Below, one piece after another: positions 9,353 through 20,985 of a stretch of 64,000 nucleotides of DNA; position 1 is the first letter of the stretch, and each line of letters opens with the position of its first letter. Source of the DNA: Variovorax sp. TBS-050B (GTDB taxonomy: Bacteria; Pseudomonadota; Gammaproteobacteria; Burkholderiales; Burkholderiaceae_C); the NCBI RefSeq assembly GCF_029893635.1, contig NZ_JARXYR010000002.1:4005001-4069000 (forward strand), given 5' to 3'. The notes under the pieces were generated by a model. The model worked only from the letters and a program-made list of their open reading frames with translations, made no database searches and was not told the DNA's origin. Both the position numbers and the translations under genes were made by a program.

Positions 9353-9424
9353 GCAAATACTTTGCAGGAACGCGCTCGCGGCGCCAAAGACCGCGGCGGG
9401 ATACTTTTGCCCATACCACGCAAA
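9353..9424. promoter_or_regulatory. Possible AraC-type operator region
   Basis: The 200-base gap between the divergent regulator and reductase holds two similar half-sites, ATACTTTGC (9357-9365) and ATACTTTTGC (9401-9410). The first is part of an inverted repeat GCAAA-tac-TTTGC (9353-9365); the second pairs with GCAAA at 9420-9424. Repeated half-sites in such a gap suggest regulator binding; this is inference only. Confidence 0.35.
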
Positions 9425-9434
9425 GGAAACCTCC

Positions 9435-10484
9435 ATGCAATACCGCAAGTTCGGCCGCACCGGCCTGTTCGTCTCCGAGCTCTGCCTCGGCACCATGACC
9501 TTCGGCGGCTCCAGCGGCATCTGGGGCCACATCGGCAACCTGGAACAGTCGGAGGCCGAAGGCCTGATCGGCCGCGCGATCGACGCCGGCATCAACTTCA
9601 TCGACACCGCGGACGTGTACTCGGAGGGACGCTCCGAAACCATCACCGGCCAGGCGCTGCGCAACCTCAAGGTGCCGCGCGAGAACGTGGTCGTGGCGAC
9701 CAAGGTGCTCGGCGAGACCGGCAAGAGCCCGAACTCGGCCGGCGCCTCGCGCTACCACATCATGGACGGCGTGAAGGCCAGCCTGCGGCGCCTGCAGCTC
9801 GACCACATCGACCTCTACCAGATCCACGGCTTCGACCCGGTGACGCCGATCGAGGAGACCGTGCGCGCGCTCGACAACCTGGTGCAGCAGGGCCACGTGC
9901 GCTACGTGGGCGTCTCGAACTGGGCCGCCTGGCAGATCATGAAGGCGCTGGGCATCGCCGAGCGCGAGGGGCTCGCGCGCTTCGAGTCGCTGCAGGCCTA
10001 CTACACCGTCGCGGGCCGCGACCTGGAACGCGAGCTGGTGCCGATGCTGCGCAGCGAGAACGTGGGCCTGATGGTCTGGAGCCCGCTCGCGGGCGGCCTG
10101 CTGAGCGGCAAGTACGGCCGCAACACCGAGGCCGAGCAAGGCAGCCGCCGCACCACCTTCGACTTTCCGCCGGTGAACGTGGAGCGCGCCTACGACTGCA
10201 TCGACGTGATGCGCGGCCTGGCCGAGGCGCGCGAGGTCTCGGTGGCGCAGATCGCGCTCGCGTGGCTGCTGCACCAGCCGGTGGTGACCAGCGTGATCGT
10301 CGGCGCCAAGCGCGTGGCGCAGCTCGACGACAACATCGCCGCCGCGTCGATCCGGCTCACGGCCGAGGAACTGGCGGCGATCGACAAGGTCAGCGCCCTG
10401 CCTTCCGAGTACCCCGGCTGGATGCTCGAGCGCCAGGGCGGCAACCGCGCGCAGAAGCTGGCCGAGGCGCTCAGGCGCGGCTGA
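9435..10484 (+). CDS. Aldo/keto reductase (AKR superfamily)
   Basis: A 349-residue NADPH-dependent oxidoreductase of the (beta/alpha)8 fold. It starts MQYRKFGRTGLFVSELCLGT after AAAGGAAA. The catalytic tetrad is recognisable: Asp in FIDTADVYSEG with its Tyr, Lys in VVVATKVLG, and His in LYQIHGFDP. The C-terminal NADP-binding segment SVIVGAKRVAQLDDN is present. It resembles the YajO/Tas-like AKR group acting on small aldehydes; the substrate cannot be read from sequence. It is divergent from the AraC regulator. Confidence 0.92.
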   Translation: MQYRKFGRTGLFVSELCLGTMTFGGSSGIWGHIGNLEQSEAEGLIGRAIDAGINFIDTADVYSEGRSETITGQALRNLKVPRENVVVATKVLGETGKSPNSAGASRYHIMDGVKASLRRLQLDHIDLYQIHGFDPVTPIEETVRALDNLVQQGHVRYVGVSNWAAWQIMKALGIAEREGLARFESLQAYYTVAGRDLERELVPMLRSENVGLMVWSPLAGGLLSGKYGRNTEAEQGSRRTTFDFPPVNVERAYDCIDVMRGLAEAREVSVAQIALAWLLHQPVVTSVIVGAKRVAQLDDNIAAASIRLTAEELAAIDKVSALPSEYPGWMLERQGGNRAQKLAEALRRG

Positions 10485-10496
10485 GCCGCAGGCGCC

Positions 10497-11759
10497 CTAC
10501 TTCCTGGGCGCGACCTCGAAGGCCAGCACCTGGTTGATCTGGCTGGCGGTGTTGAAGTTGTTGTCCGACACCAGCACCAGCGTGTCGTTGCCGTTCGGCA
10601 GCTTCGGCCCCCAGCTCATGCCTTCGATGTTGTCGATCCTGGCGAGGCCGAGCGTGTTCAGGTCGAGCACCAGGCGCTTGCGCACCGGCTGGTAGCTCGC
10701 GCCCGCGCGGCTCGCGAGGCCGCGCACGTCGGTGGCACCCTCGGTCTCGATCTCGTAGAGCCGGATGTAGTTGGCGTAGTTGCCGTCGGCGCCCTGCACG
10801 CCCGCGCGCTCGATCACCAGGAACTGGTGGTCGTTGATGGCGAGCATCTCGGTCACGCCGTTGTCGGCGTTCCTGCCGGCCGCCGGCGCCGCGGGGATCG
10901 CATCGACCGGGTACGCGAGCTGCCGCAGCACGGTGCCGCTGCGGTCGTATTCGGTGAGGCGCGAGACGGCGCCGCTCGTCGGCGTGGGCAGCGGACCGTC
11001 CTCGTGGATCGGCGCCTCCATGCCGACCCAGAGGCTCTTGCCGTCCGCCGAGAAGCTCAGCGCCTCGTAGGTGGCGTTGTTGCGCGAGCCCTGCGGCTGC
11101 GCGGGCGACATCCTGAACATGGCCGGCGTCGGCAGGATCGCCTGGGCCTGACCGTCGGCGCCCATGCGCGCGACGAAGGGATCGAGGCCGCGGGCGCGAT
11201 CGCCCTCGCTGCCCCACCAGAGACCGCCGCCCTGCGGATCGATGCGGAAGGATTCGGGGTCGGCCGACGTGCCGCCGGGCGCCGGGTCGCTGCTCGGATA
11301 GGGCTTGCCGCCCAGGTCCTTCAAGGCCACGGTCGAGCGGAAACGCACCGCGTGGAACCCGGCGGCGTCGTACTGCAGCTCCGCCGTGTGGAAGCGCGAG
11401 GCGCTGCGGTCGTCGCTCAGGAAGTACCAGATTTGCGTGGCCGGGTCGTAGTCGACCGCCGAGAGCCCGCCGACGAGCACGCCGTCGATGCGGATGTCGT
11501 TGGCCAGCACCTTCTCGCCGATGAGGCGCACGCTCTGGACGCTGCGCTCCGCGGGCGGCGCGGGGGTCGGTGCGGGCGCGGGCGCGGGTGCGGGTGCGGG
11601 GGCAGGCGCCGGTGCGACCGGCAGCAGCGGCGGCAGCACGGCCGGGTCGCTGCCGCCGCCGCAGCCGTGCAGCGCGGCGCCGATGGCAACGGCGCAGCCG
11701 CCGGCGACCAGGGTGCGGATGAAGGAGGATGTCGGGGAAGTTGCAGACGGGGTGGGCAT
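10497..11759 (-). CDS. Phytase-like esterase-domain lipoprotein
   Basis: A 420-residue exported protein. The N-terminal hydrophobic stretch ends in a lipobox-like ALHGCGGGSD (Cys near 29), suggesting a lipoprotein. An alternating Pro/Ala linker (about residues 44-68) leads to an esterase-like activity of phytase domain: GGLSAVDYDPATQIWYFLSDD, then DPESFRID and a C-terminal EGMSWGP. The domain is a beta-propeller-like fold, usually annotated by similarity to phytases with unproved substrate. The gene ends 12 bases from the convergent aldo/keto reductase. Confidence 0.82.
   Translation of the reverse strand: MPTPSATSPTSSFIRTLVAGGCAVAIGAALHGCGGGSDPAVLPPLLPVAPAPAPAPAPAPAPAPTPAPPAERSVQSVRLIGEKVLANDIRIDGVLVGGLSAVDYDPATQIWYFLSDDRSASRFHTAELQYDAAGFHAVRFRSTVALKDLGGKPYPSSDPAPGGTSADPESFRIDPQGGGLWWGSEGDRARGLDPFVARMGADGQAQAILPTPAMFRMSPAQPQGSRNNATYEALSFSADGKSLWVGMEAPIHEDGPLPTPTSGAVSRLTEYDRSGTVLRQLAYPVDAIPAAPAAGRNADNGVTEMLAINDHQFLVIERAGVQGADGNYANYIRLYEIETEGATDVRGLASRAGASYQPVRKRLVLDLNTLGLARIDNIEGMSWGPKLPNGNDTLVLVSDNNFNTASQINQVLAFEVAPRK
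11571..11616 (-). repeat. Short tandem repeat coding a Pro/Ala linker
   Basis: Imperfect six-base units (GCGGGT, GCGGGC and variants) encode alternating Ala-Pro in the linker of the phytase-like lipoprotein. Such hexamer tracts change copy number by slippage without shifting the frame, so linker length probably varies between strains. Confidence 0.7.
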
Positions 11760-11833
11760 CGGGCGCAGCGCTGTGGAACGAAGCGCCGGATGCTAGGGAT
11801 CGCGCGTGACGGCGCGGTGAAGGTCCGCCTCGT

Positions 11834-12700
11834 TCAGCCCGCCTGCCTGCGCACCAGCGCCGCGACGTAGTCCTTCAGCGACACGCTGCCGCGCTCCGGC
11901 GCGGCGGGCCGCGCGGGGTTGTCGAGCGTGGCGCGCGTCATCGCGGCATACGATGCCGCCCCGGCCGCCGAGAAGCCCGCGCGACGGAACCAGTCCTCCC
12001 ACTGCGCGGGCGGCACCTCGACCAGCCGCACCGGGCGCCCGAGCGCCGCCTCGAAGGCCGCGGCCACGTCGGCGGTGGTGCAGCGCTCGGGGCCTTCGAC
12101 GTAGTGCGGGCCCGAGGATTCCGCGGCGCCGAACATCAGCCGCGCCGCATAGCGGCCGAGGTCCTCGGGCGCGACCATCGGCAGTTCGAAGTCGCCGGGA
12201 AACAGGCTCTCCACCACGCCCTCGCCTTGCGCGCCCGCGAGCGCGGCATCCCAGTTGCTCATGTAGTAGGCGGCGCGGATCACGCTCACAGGGACCGGCT
12301 GCTCCGCGAGCGCCTGCTCCATGTCGTACAGCACGTCGAGGTCGCCGAGCCGGTCGCCCGGCTGCGCGCCGTAGGTCGATTCGGCCACGATCTTCTCGAG
12401 CGGCAGGCCCTCGATCGCACCGAGGATGCAGCGCAGGCTGCGGCGCTCCTCGGCCGAGGTGTCGGTGTCGGGCGGCGCGGGCGGGTTGAGCAGGAACAGG
12501 CGCTGGGCGCCTTCGATCGCGCGGCGCAGCGCCGGCACGTCGAACACGTCGGCCTCGGCGATGGCGGCGCCCTGCCGGCGTAGCGCCTCGGCATGGCCCG
12601 CATCGCGCGTGACGGCGGTCACCGCCTCGCCGCGCGCGAGCAGCGCCGAGACCAGCGCGGAGCCGACATGCCCGGTGGCGCCCAGGACCACGTGCCTCAT
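11834..12700 (-). CDS. NmrA-type NAD(P)-binding protein
   Basis: A 288-residue atypical short-chain dehydrogenase. The N-terminus MRHVVLGATGHVGSALVSALL is a Rossmann motif (GATGHVGS, the NmrA/YtfG variant of GxxGxxG). The rest (FLLNPPAPPDTDTSAEERRSL, VAESTYGAQ, PVSVIRAAYYMSNW) matches NmrA-like NAD(P)H sensors or quinone oxidoreductases; no Tyr-x3-Lys SDR catalytic pair is evident. The start at 12700 was chosen because it begins right at the nucleotide-binding strand. Its substrate is unknown. Confidence 0.85.
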   Translation of the reverse strand: MRHVVLGATGHVGSALVSALLARGEAVTAVTRDAGHAEALRRQGAAIAEADVFDVPALRRAIEGAQRLFLLNPPAPPDTDTSAEERRSLRCILGAIEGLPLEKIVAESTYGAQPGDRLGDLDVLYDMEQALAEQPVPVSVIRAAYYMSNWDAALAGAQGEGVVESLFPGDFELPMVAPEDLGRYAARLMFGAAESSGPHYVEGPERCTTADVAAAFEAALGRPVRLVEVPPAQWEDWFRRAGFSAAGAASYAAMTRATLDNPARPAAPERGSVSLKDYVAALVRRQAG

Positions 12701-12884
12701 GGCCGCCTCCGCGCGACGGCCGGGCCGAAGGGGAAATGGATGGATGTCTGCATGGCTGCAGAAATTACCCGGGCCGCGGCGCCCCGCGCGCCCGGCTTGG
12801 ACGACGCGGGCCGTGGGTCTATTCCCACATCGGCGGCGAGGCACGGCGCGGACAAACAGAGTTCCAGCCTACCGCCACGACGCC

Positions 12885-13580
12885 ATGTCGCACCGCAACG
12901 AAGCCACCGCCGCGCTCAAGGCCCTGAGCATCGCCACCGACGCCTGCCGGGAATGCCCGCTGGGTGCGCATGCCACGCAGTCGGTCTTCGGCGAAGGCCC
13001 GGTGGGCGCGGTGCTGATGGTGGTGGGCGAGCAGCCCGGCGACAAGGAGGACCTGGCGGGCCGGCCTTTCATCGGGCCCGCCGGCAAGCTGTTCGACCGC
13101 GCGGTGGCCGAGCTCGGCTGGTCGCGCGAGCGGCTGTACGTGACCAATGCGGTGAAGCACTTCAAGTACGAGCTGCGCGGCAAGCGCCGCATCCACAAGA
13201 CCCCAGGCCAGCGCGAGGTCGAGGCCTGCCACCACTGGCTGGAAAGCGAGATCGAGCATGTGCAGCCGCATGCCTTCATCGCGCTCGGCGCCACGGCCGC
13301 GCGCGCGCTGCTCGGGCGCCCGGTGCCGGTGATGAAGGCACGCGGCCAGTGGCATGACGACGCGCAGGGCCGCCGCGTGCTGGTGACCCTGCATCCTTCG
13401 GCACTGCTGCGCGGCGACCCCGAACAGCGCGAGGCCGCATGGAAGGCCTGGCTCGCCGACCTGCGCGTCGCCTCGCCGCTGATGAAGAACAGGAAGGACG
13501 AGACCGCGGCGGAATCGCCCGCCAGGCGCCCCGCGGCCGCCGCTCACGCGCGCCGTCGCGTGCGCATGGTGATGGAATAG
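12885..13580 (+). CDS. udgX: UdgX-type uracil-DNA glycosylase/binding protein
   Basis: A 231-residue member of the uracil-DNA glycosylase superfamily. Motif 1 is GEQPGDKED (48-56), followed by GRPFIGPAG. The insert KRRIH at 100-104 is the hallmark of UdgX, whose His (109 in Mycobacterium smegmatis) forms a covalent bond with the abasic site after uracil removal; His104 is the equivalent here. HPSALLR forms the last motif, and Cys21/Cys24 could be part of the 4Fe-4S cluster ligands. The basic C-terminal tail overlaps the convergent alkB-like gene by 37 bases. No clear ribosome site precedes the ATG. Confidence 0.9.
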   Translation: MSHRNEATAALKALSIATDACRECPLGAHATQSVFGEGPVGAVLMVVGEQPGDKEDLAGRPFIGPAGKLFDRAVAELGWSRERLYVTNAVKHFKYELRGKRRIHKTPGQREVEACHHWLESEIEHVQPHAFIALGATAARALLGRPVPVMKARGQWHDDAQGRRVLVTLHPSALLRGDPEQREAAWKAWLADLRVASPLMKNRKDETAAESPARRPAAAAHARRRVRMVME

Positions 13581-14152
13581 CGCAGCCCCTCGGTCGGCGC
13601 GATGCTGTGCTGCCAGGCCCAGCGCGCCGGACCGCGCAGCATGTAGATGGAGCGCGGCTCGATCAGCAATTGCAGGCTCGCGGGCGCGCTGGCGCTGGAC
13701 GGCGGATACGGCCGCAGCTGCAGCACGGCCGGGCCGTGGAGCGACACGCCCACGATGTCCTCGAACTCCGGCACGTCGCGGTGCCAGCCGAGCGGCGTGC
13801 CGGGCCGGTACTCGGACAGCAGCGCATGCGCGAAGTCCTCGGGCGCCATGCCGATCCAGGCCGCCACGCGCGCACGCAGCGGATGCAGCGATTCGGGCAG
13901 CGGCGGGCCCGGGCGCAGCCGGTGGTTGTCGAAGTCGTAGCTGCCGCCGAAGCCGATGCCGCGGCGGCGCGCGGTGTAGGCCTTGTAGCGCATCTCGCGC
14001 AGCTCGAAGCCCTGCGCAATGGCCAGCAGCGCGGCCTCTTCCTCGCGGCTCAGGAATTCGCGCTCGTAGCGCAGGCCTTCGATGGCGGTCGCCGGTGCCT
14101 CGCCGAACAGGTCCGCCTGGTCGGCGAGCCGGACCTGCCTAGCGGCGCGCAT
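13544..14152 (-). CDS. AlkB-like 2-oxoglutarate/Fe(II) dioxygenase
   Basis: A 202-residue AlkB-family enzyme. The iron ligands are visible as His124-x-Asp126 (GWHRDVPEF) and His182 (WQHSI); Arg191 and Arg197 (RYSITMRT) bind 2-oxoglutarate. AlkB homologues remove alkyl groups from DNA or RNA bases by oxidation. The start at 14152 has GGGGAGG seven bases before it; an ATG at 14185 is less well supported. It overlaps the upstream helicase end by 14 bases, so it belongs to the LexA-preceded operon. Confidence 0.88.
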   Translation of the reverse strand: MRAARQVRLADQADLFGEAPATAIEGLRYEREFLSREEEAALLAIAQGFELREMRYKAYTARRRGIGFGGSYDFDNHRLRPGPPLPESLHPLRARVAAWIGMAPEDFAHALLSEYRPGTPLGWHRDVPEFEDIVGVSLHGPAVLQLRPYPPSSASAPASLQLLIEPRSIYMLRGPARWAWQHSIAPTEGLRYSITMRTRRRA

Positions 14153-16424
14153 CGGCGCCTCCCCGTGCCATGTCGGCTGGCGCATCGCCGAGCCGCAGCG
14201 TCCACCAGCGCGGCAGCAGCTCGCGGATCTCGGCGCGCGCGAAGCGGTCGTCGAGCAGATGCAGCACGCCGGTGTCCTGTTCGGTGCGGATCACGCGGCC
14301 GGCGGCCTGGACCACCTTCTGCAGCCCGGGGTAGAGGTAGGTGTATTCGTAGCCCTTGCCGAAGCGCGCCTGCATGCGCTCGCGCGTGATCTCGTTCAGC
14401 GCGTTGTACTGCGGCAGGCCCAGGCTCGCGATGAAGGCGCCGATGAGCCGGCTGCCTGGCAGGTCGATGCCTTCGCCGAACGCGCCGCCGAGCACCGCGA
14501 AGCCGATGCCGTGGCCGCCCTCCTCGAAGCGCGCGACGAAATCGCGCCGGTCGGCCTCGGCCATGCCGCGCGTCTGCGCCCAGGCCGGCACGCCCGGGTG
14601 CCGCGCGTGGAAGGCCGCGAAGGCCTGCTCGAGGTAGTCGAAGCTGCTGAAGAACGCGAGGTAGTTGCCCGGCCGGCGCTCGAACTGCGCCGCGATGATG
14701 GCGGTCACGCGGCGCAGCGAGCCCGCACGATCGCGAAAGCGCGTCGACACGTGCGTTGCCACTTCCACGTGCAGCTGCTCGCTCGCGAACGGCGAGGCCA
14801 CGTCGAGCAGCGCGGTCTCCGCCGGCAGCCCGAGCGCATCGCGGTAGAACGCGAACGGCGACAGCGTGCCCGAGAAGCAGGCGACCGAGGCCGCATCGGC
14901 GAAGCGCGCCTCCAGGAACGGCGCGGGCACGAGGTTGCGGATCGACAGGCTGCGCTGCTGCCGGTCGATGGCCGGGCCGAGGGTGCGTTCGAACACCGAA
15001 TGGTCGCCGAAGGCTTCGGCCAGCCGCGCGAACTGCAGCGCATCGAAGAAGAAGCGCTGCAGCGGCCCCTGCGCGGCATCGGGCGTGGCGGCGAAGTACT
15101 CGCCCATCGCCACGTTGGCCGCCTGCAGGGTGCGCGCGAAGCGTTCGGGAATCTCGTCGCAGGTGTCGTAGGGCTCGGTCTGCGCCTGCTGCACCGTGTC
15201 CCACTCGCGGTAGAGCCGCGCGAGCGCGCCGCGCACGGCCGCGGGGGCGGCGCGGTGGGCCTCCTCGAGCGCGGGGCCGTCGAGTTCGGCGCTGTACATG
15301 CCGCGCGCACGCTCCAGCAGGTTGTGCGCCTCGTCCACCAGCACCGCCACGCGCCAATCGGACTCCTTCATGGTGGCGAACAGGAAGGCGCTGCCGTCGA
15401 AGTAGTAGTTGTAGTCGCCCACGATCACGTCGGACCAGTGCGCCATCTCCTGCGCCAGGAAATAGGGGCACACGCCGTGCGCGAGCGCGATGCGCCGCAG
15501 CGCCGCGCGGTCGAGCCGCAAGGCGCGCGCCGCCTCCTCGCGCGCGGCCGGCAGGCGGTCGTAGAAGCCCTTGGCGAGTGGGCAGGCCTCGCCGTGGCAG
15601 GCGCGGTCGGGGTATTCGCAGACCTTCTCGCGCGCGGCGAGTTCGAGCACCCGCGCCGGCGCGCAGCCGCCGTCGAGCAGGCGCAGCGCATCGATTGCCA
15701 CGGCGCGCCCCGAGGTCTTGGCGGTGAGGAAGAAAATCTTGTCGATCTTCCCGGCGGCGCGCGCCTTGAGCAGCGGAAAGAGGGTGGCGAGCGTCTTGCC
15801 GATGCCCGTGGGCGCCTGCGCCATCAGGCAGCGCCCGTTCACCGCCGCGCGGTAGACCGCCTCGGCCAGTTCGCGCTGGCCGGCACGGAAGGCGCCGTGC
15901 GGGAACGCCAGCCGCGCCAGCGCCCCGCCGAGCGCGGCATGGTGCGCGGCCTCGCTGTCGGCCCAGGCGGCATAGCGCCCGCACAGCGCCTCGAAGTGCG
16001 CCTGCAGCTCGGCGCGGCTGTGCGGCTCTTCGAGCACGGTTTCCTCGCCGCTGCCGAGGTCGAGGTACACCAGCGCGACCGTGAGGCGTTCGTAGCCGTG
16101 CTGCTCGCAGAGCATCCAGCCGTAGGTGCGTGCCTGGGCCCAGTGCAGCGCGCGGTGGTTGGCGCGGATGGCGTCGAAGTCGCCGCGGAAGGTCTTGATC
16201 TCCTCCACGCGCGGTTCGCGCGGGTCGTGCCCGTCGGCGCGGCCGCGCACCCGCAGCGTGCCGCAGCGCGAGACGAGCGGCACTTCGCTCAGGTAGCCCT
16301 CGCCGCGCCGGTCCTGCACCAGCGCGTGGCCGGCCATGCCCTCCTGCGCGCTGGGCGCGGGCACGAAGCGCAGGTCGAGGTCGCCGGCCTTGGCGGCGAA
16401 GGCGCACAGCGCCTTGACGGACAC
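14139..16424 (-). CDS. Rad3/XPD (DinG-like) helicase with N-terminal PD-(D/E)XK-like domain
   Basis: A 761-residue superfamily 2 helicase, counted from the GTG at 16424, which has GAAGG seven bases upstream. A longer reading begins at a TTG at 16505, but that codon lies in the LexA box. Residues about 45-150 resemble a RecB/Cas4 nuclease fold: GRADGH with Asp64, then EEIKT with Glu75 and Lys77. The helicase has APTGIGKT (about 204-211), four cysteines for a Rad3-type Fe-S cluster (269, 276, 281, 319) and a DEAH box. The 3' end overlaps the alkB-like gene. The family unwinds 5'-tailed or damaged DNA; SOS control fits. Confidence 0.88.
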   Translation of the reverse strand: MSVKALCAFAAKAGDLDLRFVPAPSAQEGMAGHALVQDRRGEGYLSEVPLVSRCGTLRVRGRADGHDPREPRVEEIKTFRGDFDAIRANHRALHWAQARTYGWMLCEQHGYERLTVALVYLDLGSGEETVLEEPHSRAELQAHFEALCGRYAAWADSEAAHHAALGGALARLAFPHGAFRAGQRELAEAVYRAAVNGRCLMAQAPTGIGKTLATLFPLLKARAAGKIDKIFFLTAKTSGRAVAIDALRLLDGGCAPARVLELAAREKVCEYPDRACHGEACPLAKGFYDRLPAAREEAARALRLDRAALRRIALAHGVCPYFLAQEMAHWSDVIVGDYNYYFDGSAFLFATMKESDWRVAVLVDEAHNLLERARGMYSAELDGPALEEAHRAAPAAVRGALARLYREWDTVQQAQTEPYDTCDEIPERFARTLQAANVAMGEYFAATPDAAQGPLQRFFFDALQFARLAEAFGDHSVFERTLGPAIDRQQRSLSIRNLVPAPFLEARFADAASVACFSGTLSPFAFYRDALGLPAETALLDVASPFASEQLHVEVATHVSTRFRDRAGSLRRVTAIIAAQFERRPGNYLAFFSSFDYLEQAFAAFHARHPGVPAWAQTRGMAEADRRDFVARFEEGGHGIGFAVLGGAFGEGIDLPGSRLIGAFIASLGLPQYNALNEITRERMQARFGKGYEYTYLYPGLQKVVQAAGRVIRTEQDTGVLHLLDDRFARAEIRELLPRWWTLRLGDAPADMARGGADARR

Positions 16425-16495
16425 GGTTCGGCCTTCGGCCGCCGCGTCGGGCGGCGGATTCGGCAGCGTTGTGGAAGGAACCGTGGCCACGGGAA

Positions 16496-16515
16496 TGCTG
16501 TACAAAACAACAGTA
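16496..16515 (-). promoter_or_regulatory. LexA (SOS) box
   Basis: Plus-strand TGCTGTACAAAACAACAGTA fits the CTG-N10-CAG LexA operator used by beta- and gamma-proteobacteria, including flanking T and A bases. It sits 72 bases before the chosen helicase start and overlaps the -10 element at 16512-16520, the ideal position for repression. It should place the helicase-alkB operon under SOS control. Confidence 0.82.
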
Positions 16516-16520
16516 TATCA
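16512..16520 (-). promoter_or_regulatory. Extended -10 promoter element for helicase operon
   Basis: On the minus strand TGATATACT gives the extended -10 pattern TGn-TATAAT with one mismatch. No good -35 hexamer is seen, which extended -10 promoters do not need. The LexA box overlaps it. Confidence 0.6.
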
Positions 16521-16603
16521 ACCGCTCCTTCGCCCCCGAGCCGGGTCGGCGCCTTCTCCGACACGGTGCCGCGGCCATTTCGGCCAGACTTCAAAGGTTT
16601 TGC

Positions 16604-16628
16604 TTACAAATAGCCTTTACAAATAGCC
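16604..16628 (+). repeat. Tandem 12-base direct repeat before the hybrid kinase
   Basis: TTACAAATAGCC occurs twice (16604-16615 and 16617-16628), separated by one T, ending five bases before the kinase ATG at 16634. The repeat takes up the place where a Shine-Dalgarno site would be, and no purine-rich site is seen. It may be a regulator-binding pair or a slippage-prone leader. Confidence 0.75.
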
Positions 16629-16633
16629 AACGA

Positions 16634-20130
<3,497 letters not shown>

Positions 20131-20134
<4 letters not shown>

Positions 20135-20985
20135 AGCCCGCCGCCACGCCACCGCCCCTGCCCGCCGTGCTGAGCAACACGGAGATCGAGCTGCGGCTGC
20201 TGATGGAGGCGATCTACCTCAAGTACAGCTACGACTTCCGCAACTACACGCTGGCCTCGCAGAAGCGCCGCGTGCTGCATGCGCTCGCGCAGCTCGGGCT
20301 GCCGAGCATCTCGGCGCTGCAGGAGAAGGTGCTGCGCGACCCGATGCTGTTCGGCCGGCTGCTGCAGTACCTGACGATCCCGGTCAGCGAGATGTTCCGC
20401 GACCCGGCGTACTTCCTCGCGCTCCGGCGGCACGTGGTGCCGATCCTGCACACCTATCCCTCGGTGAAGGTCTGGGTGGCGGGCTGCAGCACCGGCGAGG
20501 AAGTGTTCTCGCTCGCGATCCTGCTGCGCGAGGAAGGCCTGCTCGCGCGCACCCAGATCTATGCCACCGACATCAACCCCGCCTCGCTCGAGAAGGCGCG
20601 CCAGGGCATCTTCCCGATCGACGCGATCCGCGGCTACACGGCCAACTACCAGCGCGCGGGCGGGCTCGGTTCGTTCTCGGACTACTACACGGCCGCCTAC
20701 GACGCCGCCCGCTTCGACCCGGCGCTTTGCGCCGACGTGATCTTTGCCGACCACAGCCTCGCGACCGACAGCGTGTTCGCCGAGACGCAGCTGGTCTCCT
20801 GCCGCAACGTGCTGATCTACTTCAACCGCGAGCTGCAGGACCGCGCGCTCGGGCTGTTCCACGAATCGCTCTGCCACCGCGGCTTCCTGGGCCTGGGCGC
20901 CAAGGAGAGCATCGACTTCTCGAGCTACGCCGAGCGCTTCGAGGCCCATTCGCGGCCCGAGCGCATCTACCGCAAGGCCTCATGA
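20131..20985 (+). CDS. Stand-alone CheR-type methyltransferase
   Basis: A 284-residue protein of the CheR family, which methylates glutamates of receptors using S-adenosylmethionine. The helical N-terminal domain (17-85) leads to SEMFRDPAYF and the AdoMet loop VWVAGCSTGEE (114-124), then IYATDINPASLEKARQGIF and CRNVLIYFN, all typical. The GTG at 20131 overlaps the kinase stop. No chemoreceptor, CheA or CheW gene lies nearby, so the substrate is more likely a kinase of this operon; that is inference. Confidence 0.9.

Noticed and set aside
13544..14185. ATG at 14185 as the AlkB-like start
   Set aside because: It adds eleven residues from helicase coding sequence and lacks the strong GGGGAGG site found before 14152.
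16425..16505. TTG start at 16505 for the helicase
   Set aside because: The TTG lies inside the LexA box and next to the -10, so it would leave almost no leader; the GTG at 16424 has a better ribosome site.
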